The notes beneath the pieces are model-generated. The model saw only the letters and a list, made by a program, of their open reading frames with translations. It had not been told where the DNA came from and made no database searches. A DNA stretch of 64,000 nt from Labrys miyagiensis (GTDB lineage: Bacteria > Pseudomonadota > Alphaproteobacteria > Rhizobiales > Labraceae). Position numbers and translations under genes: made by a program. Position 1 is the stretch's first letter, and every line of letters starts with the position of its first letter. Below, one piece after another: positions 8,350 through 16,331 of the stretch. The stretch is taken from positions 29,627 to 93,626 of the forward strand of contig NZ_BSPC01000045.1 in assembly GCF_030160835.1 (NCBI RefSeq), given 5' to 3'.

Positions 8350-9669
8350 TTACGTCAACAGGGCCAGCACATCGGCGGGTGCCATGGTCTGGCGTTCGCC
8401 CGTGCGGCGGTTCTTCACCTCGACCTTGCCTTCCGCCAGCCCCTTGGGCCCGACGATGACCTGCCAGGGCAGGCCGATCAGGTCCATCTTGGCGAATTTG
8501 CCACCCGGACGCTCGTCGGTATCGTCGAGCAGCACGTCCACGCCCTTGGCGCCGAGCTGCATGTAAAGGTCGCCGCAGGCCGCATCCACGGCGCTGTCGC
8601 CTGGCTTCAAGTTGATCAGGCCCACCTTGAAGGGCGCGATCGACTCCGGCCAGATGATGCCGGCTTCGTCATGGCTTGCCTCGATGGCCGCCGCGGCGAC
8701 GCGGGTCGGGCCGATGCCGTAGGAGCCCCCATGCACGGGCACCAGCGAACCATCCGGGCCCGCCACCACAGCCTTCATCGGGGTGGAATATTTCGTGCCG
8801 AAATAAAAGATGTGGCCGACCTCGATGCCGCGGGCGGAAACCTGCTTGTCGGCCAGCAAGGCGTCGAAGGCGGCTTTGTCGTGCTTTTCTTCCGTGGCCG
8901 CGTAAAGCGAAGTCCAGTGATCGACGATCTTCTGAAGGCCGTCCCTGTCGTCGAAGTCGGTGCCGGACGCCGGCGGCGCCATCGAGAGATAATCGCGATG
9001 GCAGAATACCTCGCTCTCGCCCGTGGAGGCGAGAATGATGAATTCATGGCTGAGATTGCCGCCGATCGGACCGGTGTCCGCGACCATGGGAATCGCTGTG
9101 AGCCCAAGCCGCGCAAAGGTGCGCAGATAGGCCACGAACATCTTGTTGTAGGAATGCTGCGCGCTCGGCTGATCGAGATCGAACGAATAGGCGTCCTTCA
9201 TCAGGAACTCGCGCCCCCGCATCAGGCCGAAGCGCGGACGGATCTCGTCGCGGAACTTCCATTGGATATGGTAGAGGTTGAGCGGCAGATCCTTGTAGCT
9301 GCGCACATAGGCTCGGAAGATCTCGGTGATCATCTCCTCATTGGTCGGGCCATAGAGCATGTCGCGCTCCTGCCGATCCTTGATGCGCAGCATCTCCTTG
9401 CCGTAATCCTCATAGCGCCCGCTTTCTCGCCACAGGTCGGCGGACTGGATGGTGGGCATCAGCAACTCGATGGCGCCGGACCGGTTCTGTTCTTCGCGGA
9501 TGATCGCGTTGATCTTGTTCACGACCCGAAGACCCAACGGCAGGAGTGCATAGATGCCGGCCGCTTCCTGACGGATCATGCCCGCACGCAGCATGAGACG
9601 ATGGGAAACGACCTCCGCTTCCTTGGGCGTCTCACGCAGGATGGGCAGGAAATAACGGCTCAGACGCAT
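8350..9669 (-). CDS. proS: prolyl-tRNA synthetase, short alphaproteobacterial type
   Basis: This class II aminoacyl-tRNA synthetase charges tRNA-Pro. At 439 residues it is the short form without the editing insertion, as is usual in alphaproteobacteria. Motif 2 is seen as [20 protein letters not shown] and motif 3 as [14 protein letters not shown]. The anticodon-binding domain follows, with [13 protein letters not shown] near the end. The ATG at 9669 gives the canonical N-terminus [15 protein letters not shown] and has a GAAGAAGG site. The long in-frame upstream extension is not conserved coding. A strong hairpin (8154-8190) lies downstream. Confidence 0.97.
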   Translation of the reverse strand: MRLSRYFLPILRETPKEAEVVSHRLMLRAGMIRQEAAGIYALLPLGLRVVNKINAIIREEQNRSGAIELLMPTIQSADLWRESGRYEDYGKEMLRIKDRQERDMLYGPTNEEMITEIFRAYVRSYKDLPLNLYHIQWKFRDEIRPRFGLMRGREFLMKDAYSFDLDQPSAQHSYNKMFVAYLRTFARLGLTAIPMVADTGPIGGNLSHEFIILASTGESEVFCHRDYLSMAPPASGTDFDDRDGLQKIVDHWTSLYAATEEKHDKAAFDALLADKQVSARGIEVGHIFYFGTKYSTPMKAVVAGPDGSLVPVHGGSYGIGPTRVAAAAIEASHDEAGIIWPESIAPFKVGLINLKPGDSAVDAACGDLYMQLGAKGVDVLLDDTDERPGGKFAKMDLIGLPWQVIVGPKGLAEGKVEVKNRRTGERQTMAPADVLALLT

Positions 9670-10077
9670 CGGACAGACCTTCTTCAGACTATGCAGGGCC
9701 CTTCTCTGGGGCCGGAATAGGATGTGTGGCAAAAGGACGACCTGACCTGCCGTCGCGATTGCGTTCACGCGACAAGTGTCCAGACAAATCGGTTCTCTCC
9801 ACGAGCGGGCGGCAGATTGACCCGAACAGGCATCAAAAAACAAGGGATCAACAGCGAAAACCGACTTTCCTGCCGCTTTTGTCAAAGGGTTGTAATCGCA
9901 AGCCAGCCTGCCCAAGCCTTGCCCACCGACCCAAAAGCATCCCGCCTAGGGAAATGACGCGCACAAATTTTAAGCAAAGATATTAATTTTGTGCGGATTG
10001 GTGCACAAAGACGTGACAAGCAAAAAAACTTCGTCTAGCGTCCACTCCGTCAACGACAGGGCATCCAAAGCTCGGAA
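9670..10077. other. gap upstream of proS
   Basis: No credible gene was found in these 408 bases. The right part (9955-10010) is conspicuously AT-rich. It carries three GCACAAA motifs, listed separately. It must hold the proS promoter on the minus strand and probably a plus-strand promoter for the transcript ending at 10265. Confidence 0.5.
9961..10009. promoter_or_regulatory. three GCACAAA half-sites in an AT-rich patch
   Basis: GCACAAA occurs at 9961-9967 (plus), 9988-9994 (minus) and 10003-10009 (plus). The first two form an imperfect inverted repeat around TAAGCAAAGATATTAA. They lie between proS and the unassigned plus-strand transcript, so they may be an operator for either. The binding protein is unknown. 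Confidence 0.4.
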
Positions 10078-10248
10078 ATGAGCAACAGGAAGTCAGGGTC
10101 CAAGTCTTGGGAGGAAGCCCGCAGGCGCCGCCAGTGGAAGAAACTGTGTCGAGCAGCCGTCCCGCTACTTCAAACAGCACAAAGATGCGTGGAGGAAGTC
10201 CCGGGAAGATGGGTTAGGACGAGGTCTAGAATAAAGCGAGGCTCGTGA
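10078..10248 (+). CDS. possible 56-residue basic peptide or small RNA
   Basis: An ATG at 10078 opens a 56-codon frame rich in Arg and Lys (SWEEARRRRQWKKLCRAAV near its start). Its TGA falls inside the loop of the strong terminator at 10234-10265. The ribosome-binding site is poor and I recognise no family. The same stretch contains two similar segments, GGAGGAAGCCC and GGAGGAAGTCC, about 80 bases apart, which would also suit a structured small RNA. The terminator shows that something is transcribed here on the plus strand, because proS points the other way. Whether it is protein or RNA is open. Confidence 0.3.
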   Translation: MSNRKSGSKSWEEARRRRQWKKLCRAAVPLLQTAQRCVEEVPGRWVRTRSRIKRGS

Positions 10249-10265
10249 GAGCCTCGCTTTTTTTT
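10234..10265 (+). terminator. strong intrinsic terminator of an unassigned transcript
   Basis: The 11-bp perfect arms AAGCGAGGCTC and GAGCCTCGCTT close a GTGA loop and are followed by eight T. It is oriented for the plus strand and lies about 220 bases before cysG. The only candidate upstream is the short frame or RNA at about 10030-10248. Confidence 0.9.
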
Positions 10266-10480
10266 GTGGGTACAAACAAGGCTGCTCGCGACGCGCGTCC
10301 CACAGTTCGCCTCCCCCCGCATCGAGCGCGAAGCCGGCACCGATCGAGCATCGTTCATTGTCTGCCCGTTCGAATTGCATTAGTTTTTATGCGCTGTGTG
10401 ACGTGCGGCAGGACTGGGGTCGATGGGCAGCAGTTATCGGCGCCCTCCCCAGACAAATAAGCACGTTGAGCCTGTGATCG

Positions 10481-11896
10481 ATGAGTCGTAGCCCTATCTC
10501 GCAACCTGCCCGCATCGCGCCCCTTGCCGTACTGCCGGTTTTCTATCGCCTCTCGGGCAAGCCCGTGCTGGTGATCGGCGCGACGCAGGGTGCGGTCTGG
10601 AAAGCCGAACTCCTGGCCTCGACCGGGGCCCATGTCACCGTGATCGCGCCGCAGGCCGAGGCCCCGCTCGCCGAACTTTGCGCGCGCGAGGGCGTCCACG
10701 TCGGCCACCTCGCGCGTGCCTGGAACGAAAGCGATCTCGCCAGCGCGGTCCTTATCGTCGCCGATGTCTCGGACGATGAGGAAGCGCAAAGGCTGGCTTC
10801 GCTCGCCCGCAAGGCCGGCACGCCTGTCAACATCGTCGACCGGCCCGATTTCTGCGACTTCCAGTTCGGCTCGATCGTCAACCGCTCCCCGCTGGTGGTC
10901 GGCATTTCCACAAGTGGCGCGGTTCCCGTCTTCGGCCAGGCGATTCGGGCGCGAATCGAGATGCTGCTGCCGGCTGGTTTCCAGAAATGGGCCGAGGCCG
11001 CGCGCAACTGGCGCCCGCTGGTCCAGGCACGCGGACTGTCCCTGCATGCGCGGCGGGCGGTCTGGGAGCGCTTCGTGGCGGCCGCCTTCCGCAAGCCCGA
11101 CCATGTACCGGACGAAAAGGATCGCACCGCGTTCCTTGCCTCGATCGAACAAGAGGCCCAAGCACCAGGCCTGGGCAGCGTCACCCTGGTCGGCGCCGGG
11201 CCCGGCGATCCCGAACTGCTCACCCTGAAAGCCGTGCGTGCGTTGCAGGCGGCGGATGTCATCCTGCATGACGACCTCGTATCGCCCGAGGTGCTGGATT
11301 TCGCCCGCCGCGAGGCCGAACGCATCATCACCGGCAAGCGCGGCCATCGCCCATCCTGCAAGCAGGACGACATCAATGCGCTGATGGTGACGCTAGCCCG
11401 TGAAGGCAAGCGTGTGGTGCGGCTGAAAGGCGGTGATCCTCTCATCTTCGGGCGTGCGGGCGAAGAGATCGCCGCCTGCCGCGCCGCCGGAGTGCCGATC
11501 CAAGTGATTCCCGGCATCACCGCGGCCTCCGGCGCGGCGGCAAGCCTCGAAGTCTCCCTCACCCATCGCGATCACGCCAGACGCCTGCAATACATCACGG
11601 CCCACGCCAAGAACGGCAAGCTGCCTGACGATCTCGACTGGAAGGCCCTTGCCGATCCCGCCGCCACCAGCGCCATCTATATGGGTAAGCTCGTGGTCGG
11701 CGAGGTTTCCTCGAACCTGCTCGCCACCGGCATGGCGCCCGATACGCCGGCAATCATCGTCGAATATGCCACCCATGCACGTGAGCGGCGTTTCCACACC
11801 ACCATCGCCGCGATGGCGTCCGTCTTTGCGGCCAACGAGCTGGACGGCCCCTGCATCATCCTGTTCGGCTGGGCGATGTCGGAAGCCGCGCCCTGA
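10481..11896 (+). CDS. cysG: siroheme synthase CysG (uroporphyrin-III methyltransferase plus precorrin-2 dehydrogenase/ferrochelatase)
   Basis: This fused enzyme makes siroheme, the cofactor of sulfite and nitrite reductases, from uroporphyrinogen III. Residues 1 to about 210 are the NAD-dependent dehydrogenase/ferrochelatase half. Residues about 218-460 are the SAM-dependent methyltransferase, beginning SVTLVGAGPGDPELLTLKAV and containing VVRLKGGDPLIFGRAGEE. At 471 residues it has the normal length. The nucleotide-binding loop reads VIGATQGAVWKAELL rather than the common GGG form, a mild deviation. It is not followed by cysI or other sulfur genes, often its neighbours, so it appears monocistronic here. 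Confidence 0.95.
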   Translation: MSRSPISQPARIAPLAVLPVFYRLSGKPVLVIGATQGAVWKAELLASTGAHVTVIAPQAEAPLAELCAREGVHVGHLARAWNESDLASAVLIVADVSDDEEAQRLASLARKAGTPVNIVDRPDFCDFQFGSIVNRSPLVVGISTSGAVPVFGQAIRARIEMLLPAGFQKWAEAARNWRPLVQARGLSLHARRAVWERFVAAAFRKPDHVPDEKDRTAFLASIEQEAQAPGLGSVTLVGAGPGDPELLTLKAVRALQAADVILHDDLVSPEVLDFARREAERIITGKRGHRPSCKQDDINALMVTLAREGKRVVRLKGGDPLIFGRAGEEIAACRAAGVPIQVIPGITAASGAAASLEVSLTHRDHARRLQYITAHAKNGKLPDDLDWKALADPAATSAIYMGKLVVGEVSSNLLATGMAPDTPAIIVEYATHARERRFHTTIAAMASVFAANELDGPCIILFGWAMSEAAP

Positions 11897-12116
11897 GCTG
11901 ACTTGCGTTGGCAGACCAATACTTTGCCTGCTTGGTTTCTTGTTTCGACGCAGGTTCTGTCACTCTTCCGGAAGCTCCATAGGCATCTTGCTTAAGAGTG
12001 GACGCCGGTTTTCGGTAAAGGCCAAGCGGCGCTAAAATCCTTCCGCAGCGATACTCAAATTCGAAAACTCTCCTTGCAGGAACTTTTGTGTTCTCCTGTC
12101 AATTGTAAGTGGTAGG

Positions 12117-12132
12117 TTCCTCGCGCGAGCAA
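12117..12132. promoter_or_regulatory. near-copy of the LacI-type operator found at 61.3 kb
   Basis: TTCCTCGCGCGAGCAA differs by one base from the palindrome TTGCTCGCGCGAGCAA at 61362-61377. It lies 20 bases before the start codon of the secreted-protein gene at 12153. It could be a distant site of the same regulator, or chance in GC-rich DNA. Confidence 0.35.
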
Positions 12133-12152
12133 GAATCGGATTGGAGATCGCA

Positions 12153-12470
12153 ATGAAGAGACTCGTTATCACTGCTTTCCTTGCCACAATGGGCCTTGCG
12201 GCACTTCCTGCCACCTCTTCGGCGATGACGGCCGCTCCCGGCGTCACCACCGATTCCGGGTTGATGCAGGATATCGCCTATGGCTGTCCGCGCGGTTATG
12301 TGCCCAACAAATGGGGCCGCTGTGTCGGTGCCTACCGGCCGGCTCCCCGTTATTATAATGGCTATGGCTATGATGGCACGATTCCGGCCAACCGCAGCGG
12401 TTACGGCCGCGCCTGCCCGCCCGGCACCTGGCTCGGTCCGCGCGGCGGCTACTGCCATCCTCGCTATTGA
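12153..12470 (+). CDS. small secreted glycine/tyrosine-rich protein
   Basis: This is a 105-residue protein with a clear signal peptide, MKRLVITAFLATMGLAAL, probably cut after the alanine-rich TSSA region. The mature part has two short cysteine-glycine units: YGCPRGYVPNKWGRCVG and a C-terminal ACPPGTWLGPRGGYCHP. Tyr-, Asn- and Gly-rich sequence lies between them. Four cysteines suggest two disulfides. Similar small exported proteins of unknown role are common in Hyphomicrobiales. The ATG at 12153 follows GGAGATCG; a TTG four codons upstream is less likely. A terminator follows at once, so the gene is monocistronic. Confidence 0.8.
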   Translation: MKRLVITAFLATMGLAALPATSSAMTAAPGVTTDSGLMQDIAYGCPRGYVPNKWGRCVGAYRPAPRYYNGYGYDGTIPANRSGYGRACPPGTWLGPRGGYCHPRY

Positions 12471-12497
12471 TTTCCAGGACCTCGCCGAGGCCTCGGG

Positions 12498-12535
12498 CGC
12501 TCCAGCGGGATATCTTTCCGCTGGAGCGTTTTCTT
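12498..12535 (+). terminator. intrinsic terminator
   Basis: The 11-bp arms CGCTCCAGCGG (12498-12508) and CCGCTGGAGCG (12518-12528) are followed by TTTTCTTTT. They lie 27 bases after the stop of the secreted-protein gene. Confidence 0.9.
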
Positions 12536-12674
12536 TTGTAGCGCCTCGTAGGCCATGCCGGGATCTCGCACGCCGTGCATGACAATGCCCGGCAGCTTCT
12601 CACACGCAAATGCATTTTGGGGGCGTATTGGTGATTGCCATCCGGCGATTCACCGCCTATAAGCGCCGCCACGT

Positions 12675-12752
12675 CGGAGCGTAGCGCAGCCCGGTTAGCG
12701 CACTAGTCTGGGGGACTAGGGGTCGGAGGTTCGAATCCTCTCGCTCCGACCA
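12675..12752 (+). tRNA. tRNA-Pro (anticodon GGG)
   Basis: A complete cloverleaf can be drawn. The acceptor stem is CGGAGCG/CGCTCCG, and GCGC pairs frame the D arm. The anticodon stem CTAGT/ACTAG carries the loop CTGGGGG (anticodon GGG). The T arm is GGAGG-TTCGAAT-CCTCT. CCA is encoded at 12750-12752. No integrase or direct repeat is seen beside it. Confidence 0.95.
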
Positions 12753-12860
12753 TTTTCCTGAGCAAGATCGATCGTTTGATCTCTTGGCCCCACGGGGAAT
12801 ATGGCGGGCCTCGGCCGTGTTGTCCGTGCCGGTGACCCCCGTCCGGTGGGAGCCTGGCGC

Positions 12861-13094
12861 TCAGCTCTCCTCGTTTTCGAACTCATCCATATCGGTCGAA
12901 AGCAAATCGACCAGGTCGGCAACCTTGCCCGAAGGCAGGGAGCGGCCAGCGTTGATCAATGCCTCGTCGCTGTTGATCCAAGCCCAGGCTTCGGCAAGAT
13001 CGTCGACCGTTGCCTCGGTGGCAAGAATATCGGCGATCCGTGTTTCGTCGACAGGTCCTAGAATGGCGATAACGTCTTTGGCGGAGAGAGTCAT
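12861..13094 (-). CDS. small conserved-looking protein of unknown function
   Basis: This is a 77-residue acidic protein, starting MTLSAKDVIAILGPVDETRI and ending in an acidic tail with DMDEFENEES. It is predicted all-helical, with one short helix containing WAWINSDEAL. There is no signal peptide or membrane segment. The ATG at 13094 has a strong AGGAGG site six bases upstream, so I prefer it to the 22-codon upstream extension. I do not recognise a family. It sits between tRNA-Pro and a small membrane protein, both separately transcribed. The good translation signals make it a real gene; its role is unknown. Confidence 0.7.
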   Translation of the reverse strand: MTLSAKDVIAILGPVDETRIADILATEATVDDLAEAWAWINSDEALINAGRSLPSGKVADLVDLLSTDMDEFENEES

Positions 13095-13323
13095 ATTCGC
13101 CTCCTTCAGCATGGCGCTGCCAGAATGCGACCGATCATTTTTTGACATGACAATCCGCATGTCACGCTGTTTCGAACTCAGGCTTCAAGCGCCGAATCTC
13201 GCTTTTGTTCACGCAACGCTTGTTTATGGCAGCTACGCAGCTATCCACCCGAGGCCTGAGCTACGACAGCCCCAAAGCGCACCCATTCTGCAACGCCCGT
13301 CGCGGCTTTCGCAGGAGGCGGGT

Positions 13324-13506
13324 TCAGCACCATACGATATCGCAAGCGATCTTCGGATCGAGGCTGTGCTGTCCCGGTCTTCCGGCCGCAACGGCCAGTT
13401 GCCTGCGAGCCTGCGAAGGCGCGCGCCAATCCACAATCGTATCGATAACCAATATGGTAATCACCAGGGCAACGAGAAAGCCCGTGATCATTTCACTCAT
13501 ATCCAT
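13324..13506 (-). CDS. possible 60-residue single-pass membrane protein
   Basis: The start at 13506 has a GGAGG site eight bases upstream. The first 30 residues form one membrane helix (MITGFLVALVITILVIDTIV) followed by a basic stretch with SQARRQLAVAAGRPG, so the C-terminus should face the cytoplasm. The remaining sequence has no recognisable feature. It is transcribed in the same direction as the cold-shock gene upstream and the 77-residue gene downstream, with gaps of more than 200 bases. It is unrecognised; the good ribosome site and membrane helix are the only support. Confidence 0.5.
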   Translation of the reverse strand: MDMSEMITGFLVALVITILVIDTIVDWRAPSQARRQLAVAAGRPGQHSLDPKIACDIVWC

Positions 13507-13664
13507 GACGAACCTCCGATCGCCGGCTGCTCTTGAATGGACCGGCTCATGAGGGACTTCCCTCGCGACATGAACGCTACGAGTGTGCGCTTGTTCCTGC
13601 ATGTCTTCAAGCGCAAAGAACTGTAGAAACTCAAGGAATCGGAAGAACTCAAAGTGCAATGCAA

Positions 13665-13700
13665 AAGAAAAGCCGGCGCATTGCTGCACCGGCTTTTCTT
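13665..13700 (-). terminator. terminator of the cold-shock gene
   Basis: The arms AAGAAAAGCCGG (13665-13676) and CCGGCTTTTCTT (13689-13700) make a nearly symmetric hairpin, with T-rich sequence on both strands. It lies 37 bases beyond the cold-shock stop and may also insulate the opposite strand. Confidence 0.85.
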
Positions 13701-13736
13701 GCAAATCGGGTTTACCGAAAGGCTTCGGTGGCGGAT

Positions 13737-13949
13737 TTACGCAGCCGCCTTGAGCTGGTCGGCAGCCAACTTGCCAGAACGGCGATCCTGAATCAGCTCA
13801 TAGCTGACCTTCTGGCCTTCGCGCAGGTCGTACAGACCAGCGCGTTCAACGGCGCTGATGTGAACAAAAACGTCCTTCGAGCCATCGTCGGGCTGAATGA
13901 AACCATAACCCTTCTGGGTGTTGAACCACTTTACGGTACCAGTGCTCAT
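13737..13949 (-). CDS. cspA: cold-shock protein (CspA family)
   Basis: This is a 70-residue single cold-shock domain that binds single-stranded nucleic acid and loosens RNA structure. RNP1 is KGYGFIQP and RNP2 is DVFVHISAV; both are intact with their aromatic residues. The N-terminus [14 protein letters not shown] is canonical. GAAGGAA lies upstream of the ATG. The gene is monocistronic, with a strong terminator after it. The long upstream gap leaves room for the structured 5' leader typical of csp mRNAs, but I could not fold it. Which csp paralogue it is cannot be told. Confidence 0.95.
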   Translation of the reverse strand: MSTGTVKWFNTQKGYGFIQPDDGSKDVFVHISAVERAGLYDLREGQKVSYELIQDRRSGKLAADQLKAAA

Positions 13950-14629
13950 CGTGAGCTATTCCTTCAACGTAGTGAAAGCCTGGAGCAAATCGCGATCTTA
14001 TCGTAATTTGCTCCAACTCTTTGTTTTGGCGCATTTTCCTAACCGAAAAGCCTGGCCGACCCTTCTGGAAAATGCTTCGAGTCCGCGCGGAGCACGGACC
14101 TCTGCGATAGTCGAATTCAGGGAAGAGCTTGTCGGCATGCGTCTGGCGAAGCCACGACGCCGGGCCAAGTCGTTCGGCCGAAAATCGATCGCAAGAAGGT
14201 GCCCGAACATATCAGGCAGGTCAAGACAAAGCGGCACCATAAGCTACAACAATCGAAAAATAATTCGATTTCCTGAAACAAGAATAACAATAGATCGATT
14301 TTCGCTTCAATTTCTTTCTAGACAAACAGAGGGACGGGGAACCTATACGACATACCCCTATTACCCCTTGCCTTATGGCGTTAGCCTCCGAACATCTCGC
14401 AGCTGCAATATCTCCCGCGCCAACCCCGTTTAGACAATCCCTGAGGAAAGCGGGACATGCAGCGTTGCCATCATGCGCGGAGAGGATCGGCCCCTACTCC
14501 CGGCTGATGGCCTCCACCCTTTTGATGCCACCGACTGGCCTCGAGGGAGCTTGCCAAAGCGTGCTACGCCGCGGCATGTGTAAGATGAAGATCCCTTTTG
14601 GGAGAGGCTCGTTGACGAAGAGACTGGGC
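13950..14629. other. 680-base gap between cspA and the GtrA gene
   Basis: No convincing gene was found. The first part must carry the cspA promoter and 5' leader (minus strand). The stretch 14240-14340 is AT-rich. Two direct heptamers TACCCCT (14353-14359 and 14362-14368) follow. In-frame sequence continues upstream of the GtrA start but is not protein-like. Confidence 0.5.
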
Positions 14630-15040
14630 ATGCCGGCCGAACGGTCGCTGAAAGCGCGGCTATGCTTGTTTGCCCTAGCCGGTCTTGGGGGTTTCGCCGT
14701 CGACGCCGCTATCCTAACGGCGCTGGTGCATCAGGGCCTGAACATTGACCTAGCCCGCCTGATATCCTTCGCCTGCGCGCTGGTGGCGACGTGGCTGATC
14801 AACCGCTCGCTCGCTTTCAGCGACCGAGCGGGTGCGCCCAGCCTCGCCGAGTTCGCGCAATACGCCTCGGCGAGCGCCCTGGCAGGGCTCATCAATCTCG
14901 GGGTGTTCGCGATGCTCGTGGCGCTGGACGGCCCCTTCGCGGGCAGGCCGGTGCTGGCCGCGGCCCTGGCCACCGGCGTTTCGATGAGCGTCAATTTCTG
15001 GAGCTATCTGAAGATCGTTTTCGCGCCCAAAGCGAGCTGA
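14630..15040 (+). CDS. GtrA family membrane protein
   Basis: This is a 136-residue four-helix membrane protein of the GtrA family, whose better-known members flip or help transfer undecaprenyl-linked glucose for cell-surface glycosylation. The helices are approximately LCLFALAGLGGFAVDAAIL, a second around ARLISFACALVATWLINRS, then ASALAGLINLGVFAMLVAL and a last one ending NFWSYLKIVF. The motif NRSLAF after helix 2 and NFW in helix 4 are typical. I chose the ATG at 14630 because it gives the family length. A TTG at 14612 with GGGAGAGG upstream, or the ATG at 14585, are alternatives. No glycosyltransferase partner adjoins. Confidence 0.82.
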   Translation: MPAERSLKARLCLFALAGLGGFAVDAAILTALVHQGLNIDLARLISFACALVATWLINRSLAFSDRAGAPSLAEFAQYASASALAGLINLGVFAMLVALDGPFAGRPVLAAALATGVSMSVNFWSYLKIVFAPKAS

Positions 15041-15083
15041 AGCGCGGGCCGGCCAAGACCGCGCCCGCCAGATTCGCCTGCGC

Positions 15084-15581
15084 TTAGTTGTTGCCGAAGC
15101 CCGGGATACCGGCGGTCATGCCGCGAGCGAGCTGGGTGATGAAGTTGAGGTCACCGCCGGCGGTGGGCGTGGTGCGCGTGATCGAATCGAAGACCACGCC
15201 GTCCTTCAGACTGTAATTGGCGACGCGGCTCACCTTGCCCTTGTCGAAATAGACGGCCAGCACATTGCGATCGACGATATGCGGCGCCAGGAAGGCCACC
15301 GGGCGGGCCGTGGTCTGCGAGACATAATAGAAGGCCTGGCCGTCAAGCGTCGAGGTGGTGGAGGGCGTACCCAGCACGTCGAGGACCTGAGCCTGCGAGG
15401 TGCCCGGCTTGATGGCGGACAGCGTGCTCTCGGTCACCACGATGCCATGCACATTGGTTTCCCCCATCGACATCGAGCCGCAACTCTGCAGCAGGCCGGC
15501 AACGGATATCACGACCGCGGCGGCCAGCGCTCGCGACCGGAAACTGGGGGGCAACACAACTACACTCACTTTGGCCTCCAT
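15084..15581 (-). CDS. bamE: BamE/SmpA-OmlA family outer-membrane lipoprotein
   Basis: This small lipoprotein of the BamE domain family supports the Bam complex that inserts outer-membrane beta-barrels. It has a hydrophobic export signal (AAAVVISVAGLLQSCG) whose Cys is the likely lipidation site. The BamE fold follows, with the characteristic ALxGLxxG-like segment seen as IKPGTSQAQVLDVLGTPS and a later FYYVSQ strand. It is about 165 residues. The start is either ATG 15581 or GTG 15590; neither has a strong ribosome site. It is divergent from the UQCC chaperone gene, which is its usual neighbour in alphaproteobacteria. Confidence 0.88.
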   Translation of the reverse strand: MEAKVSVVVLPPSFRSRALAAAVVISVAGLLQSCGSMSMGETNVHGIVVTESTLSAIKPGTSQAQVLDVLGTPSTTSTLDGQAFYYVSQTTARPVAFLAPHIVDRNVLAVYFDKGKVSRVANYSLKDGVVFDSITRTTPTAGGDLNFITQLARGMTAGIPGFGNN

Positions 15582-15779
15582 AGGGTGCACGGGCTCGTTC
15601 GCCTTGTCGTCGCGCGGGCTCTGGCGTAACCCGCTTGTAAGTGAAATTCAACCTTGGCGCTCGGGGAACATCCACTTATATGGTGTGAAATTCGCCCGCA
15701 CGATCGAAACAAATGGCTTTCTAGCGTCGATAAGCTGCCAATCCGTGAATGCCGGCTCTCGCTGCAACTAAAGGGGATC

Positions 15780-16331
15780 ATGTTCGGCCTTTTTCGCAAC
15801 AAGGAGCGCGATGCTCAGATATCGCGTCTTTACGACCAGATTCTGGCGCAGAGCCGCGACCCCGTGCTTTTCACCGATGGTCGCGTGCCTGACACGGTCG
15901 AGGGTCGCATCGACATGATGCTGCTCCATCTCTTCCTGCTGATGCATCGCCTCAACGACGAAAAGGGCGAGATCCATGAGCTGGCGCGCGGGGTCTGCGA
16001 CCGCTTCTTCGCCGAACTCGACAGGGCGATGCGCGAAATGGGCGTGGGCGATCTCAGTGTGCCGAAGAAGATGCGCAAGGTCGCCGATATCTATACCGGC
16101 TGTTCCGCCGCCTACGGCAAGGCGCTGGTGAGCAGCGACAAGGCCGAATTGCCGGAGGCGCTGCTGCGTAATATCTACGGCCGCAACGCGGAACGGCGAG
16201 GCGAGGCGCAGGCTCTTGCCGACTACATCCGGCGGGCCAGCGAAGCCCTGGCCGGCGTGCCGGCCGATGCCCTCGTGTGCGACGCCATCCCCTTCCCCTC
16301 ACCTCCTCTCACCCTGGGTGCCAGCGCATGA
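15780..16331 (+). CDS. ubiquinol-cytochrome c chaperone family protein
   Basis: This is a 183-residue protein of the UQCC/CBP3 family, whose mitochondrial members assist assembly of cytochrome b in the bc1 complex. The core contains DTVEGRIDMMLLHLFLLMHRL, then FFAELDRAMREMGVGDLSVPKKM and a tyrosine-rich YTGCSAAYGKAL. All are typical of the alphaproteobacterial branch. AAAGGGG precedes the ATG at 15780. The stop overlaps the next start (ATGA), so it is coupled to yceD. The name reflects family membership; a chaperone role in bacteria is inferred. Confidence 0.92.
   Translation: MFGLFRNKERDAQISRLYDQILAQSRDPVLFTDGRVPDTVEGRIDMMLLHLFLLMHRLNDEKGEIHELARGVCDRFFAELDRAMREMGVGDLSVPKKMRKVADIYTGCSAAYGKALVSSDKAELPEALLRNIYGRNAERRGEAQALADYIRRASEALAGVPADALVCDAIPFPSPPLTLGASA

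Noticed and set aside
12675-12752. tRNA-Pro as the attachment site of a genomic island
   Set aside because: No integrase gene, no repeated tRNA 3' end and no change in gene type next to it.
14338-14363. General-stress (EcfG-type) promoter at GGAAC
   Set aside because: No GTT-type -10 element 16-17 bases downstream.
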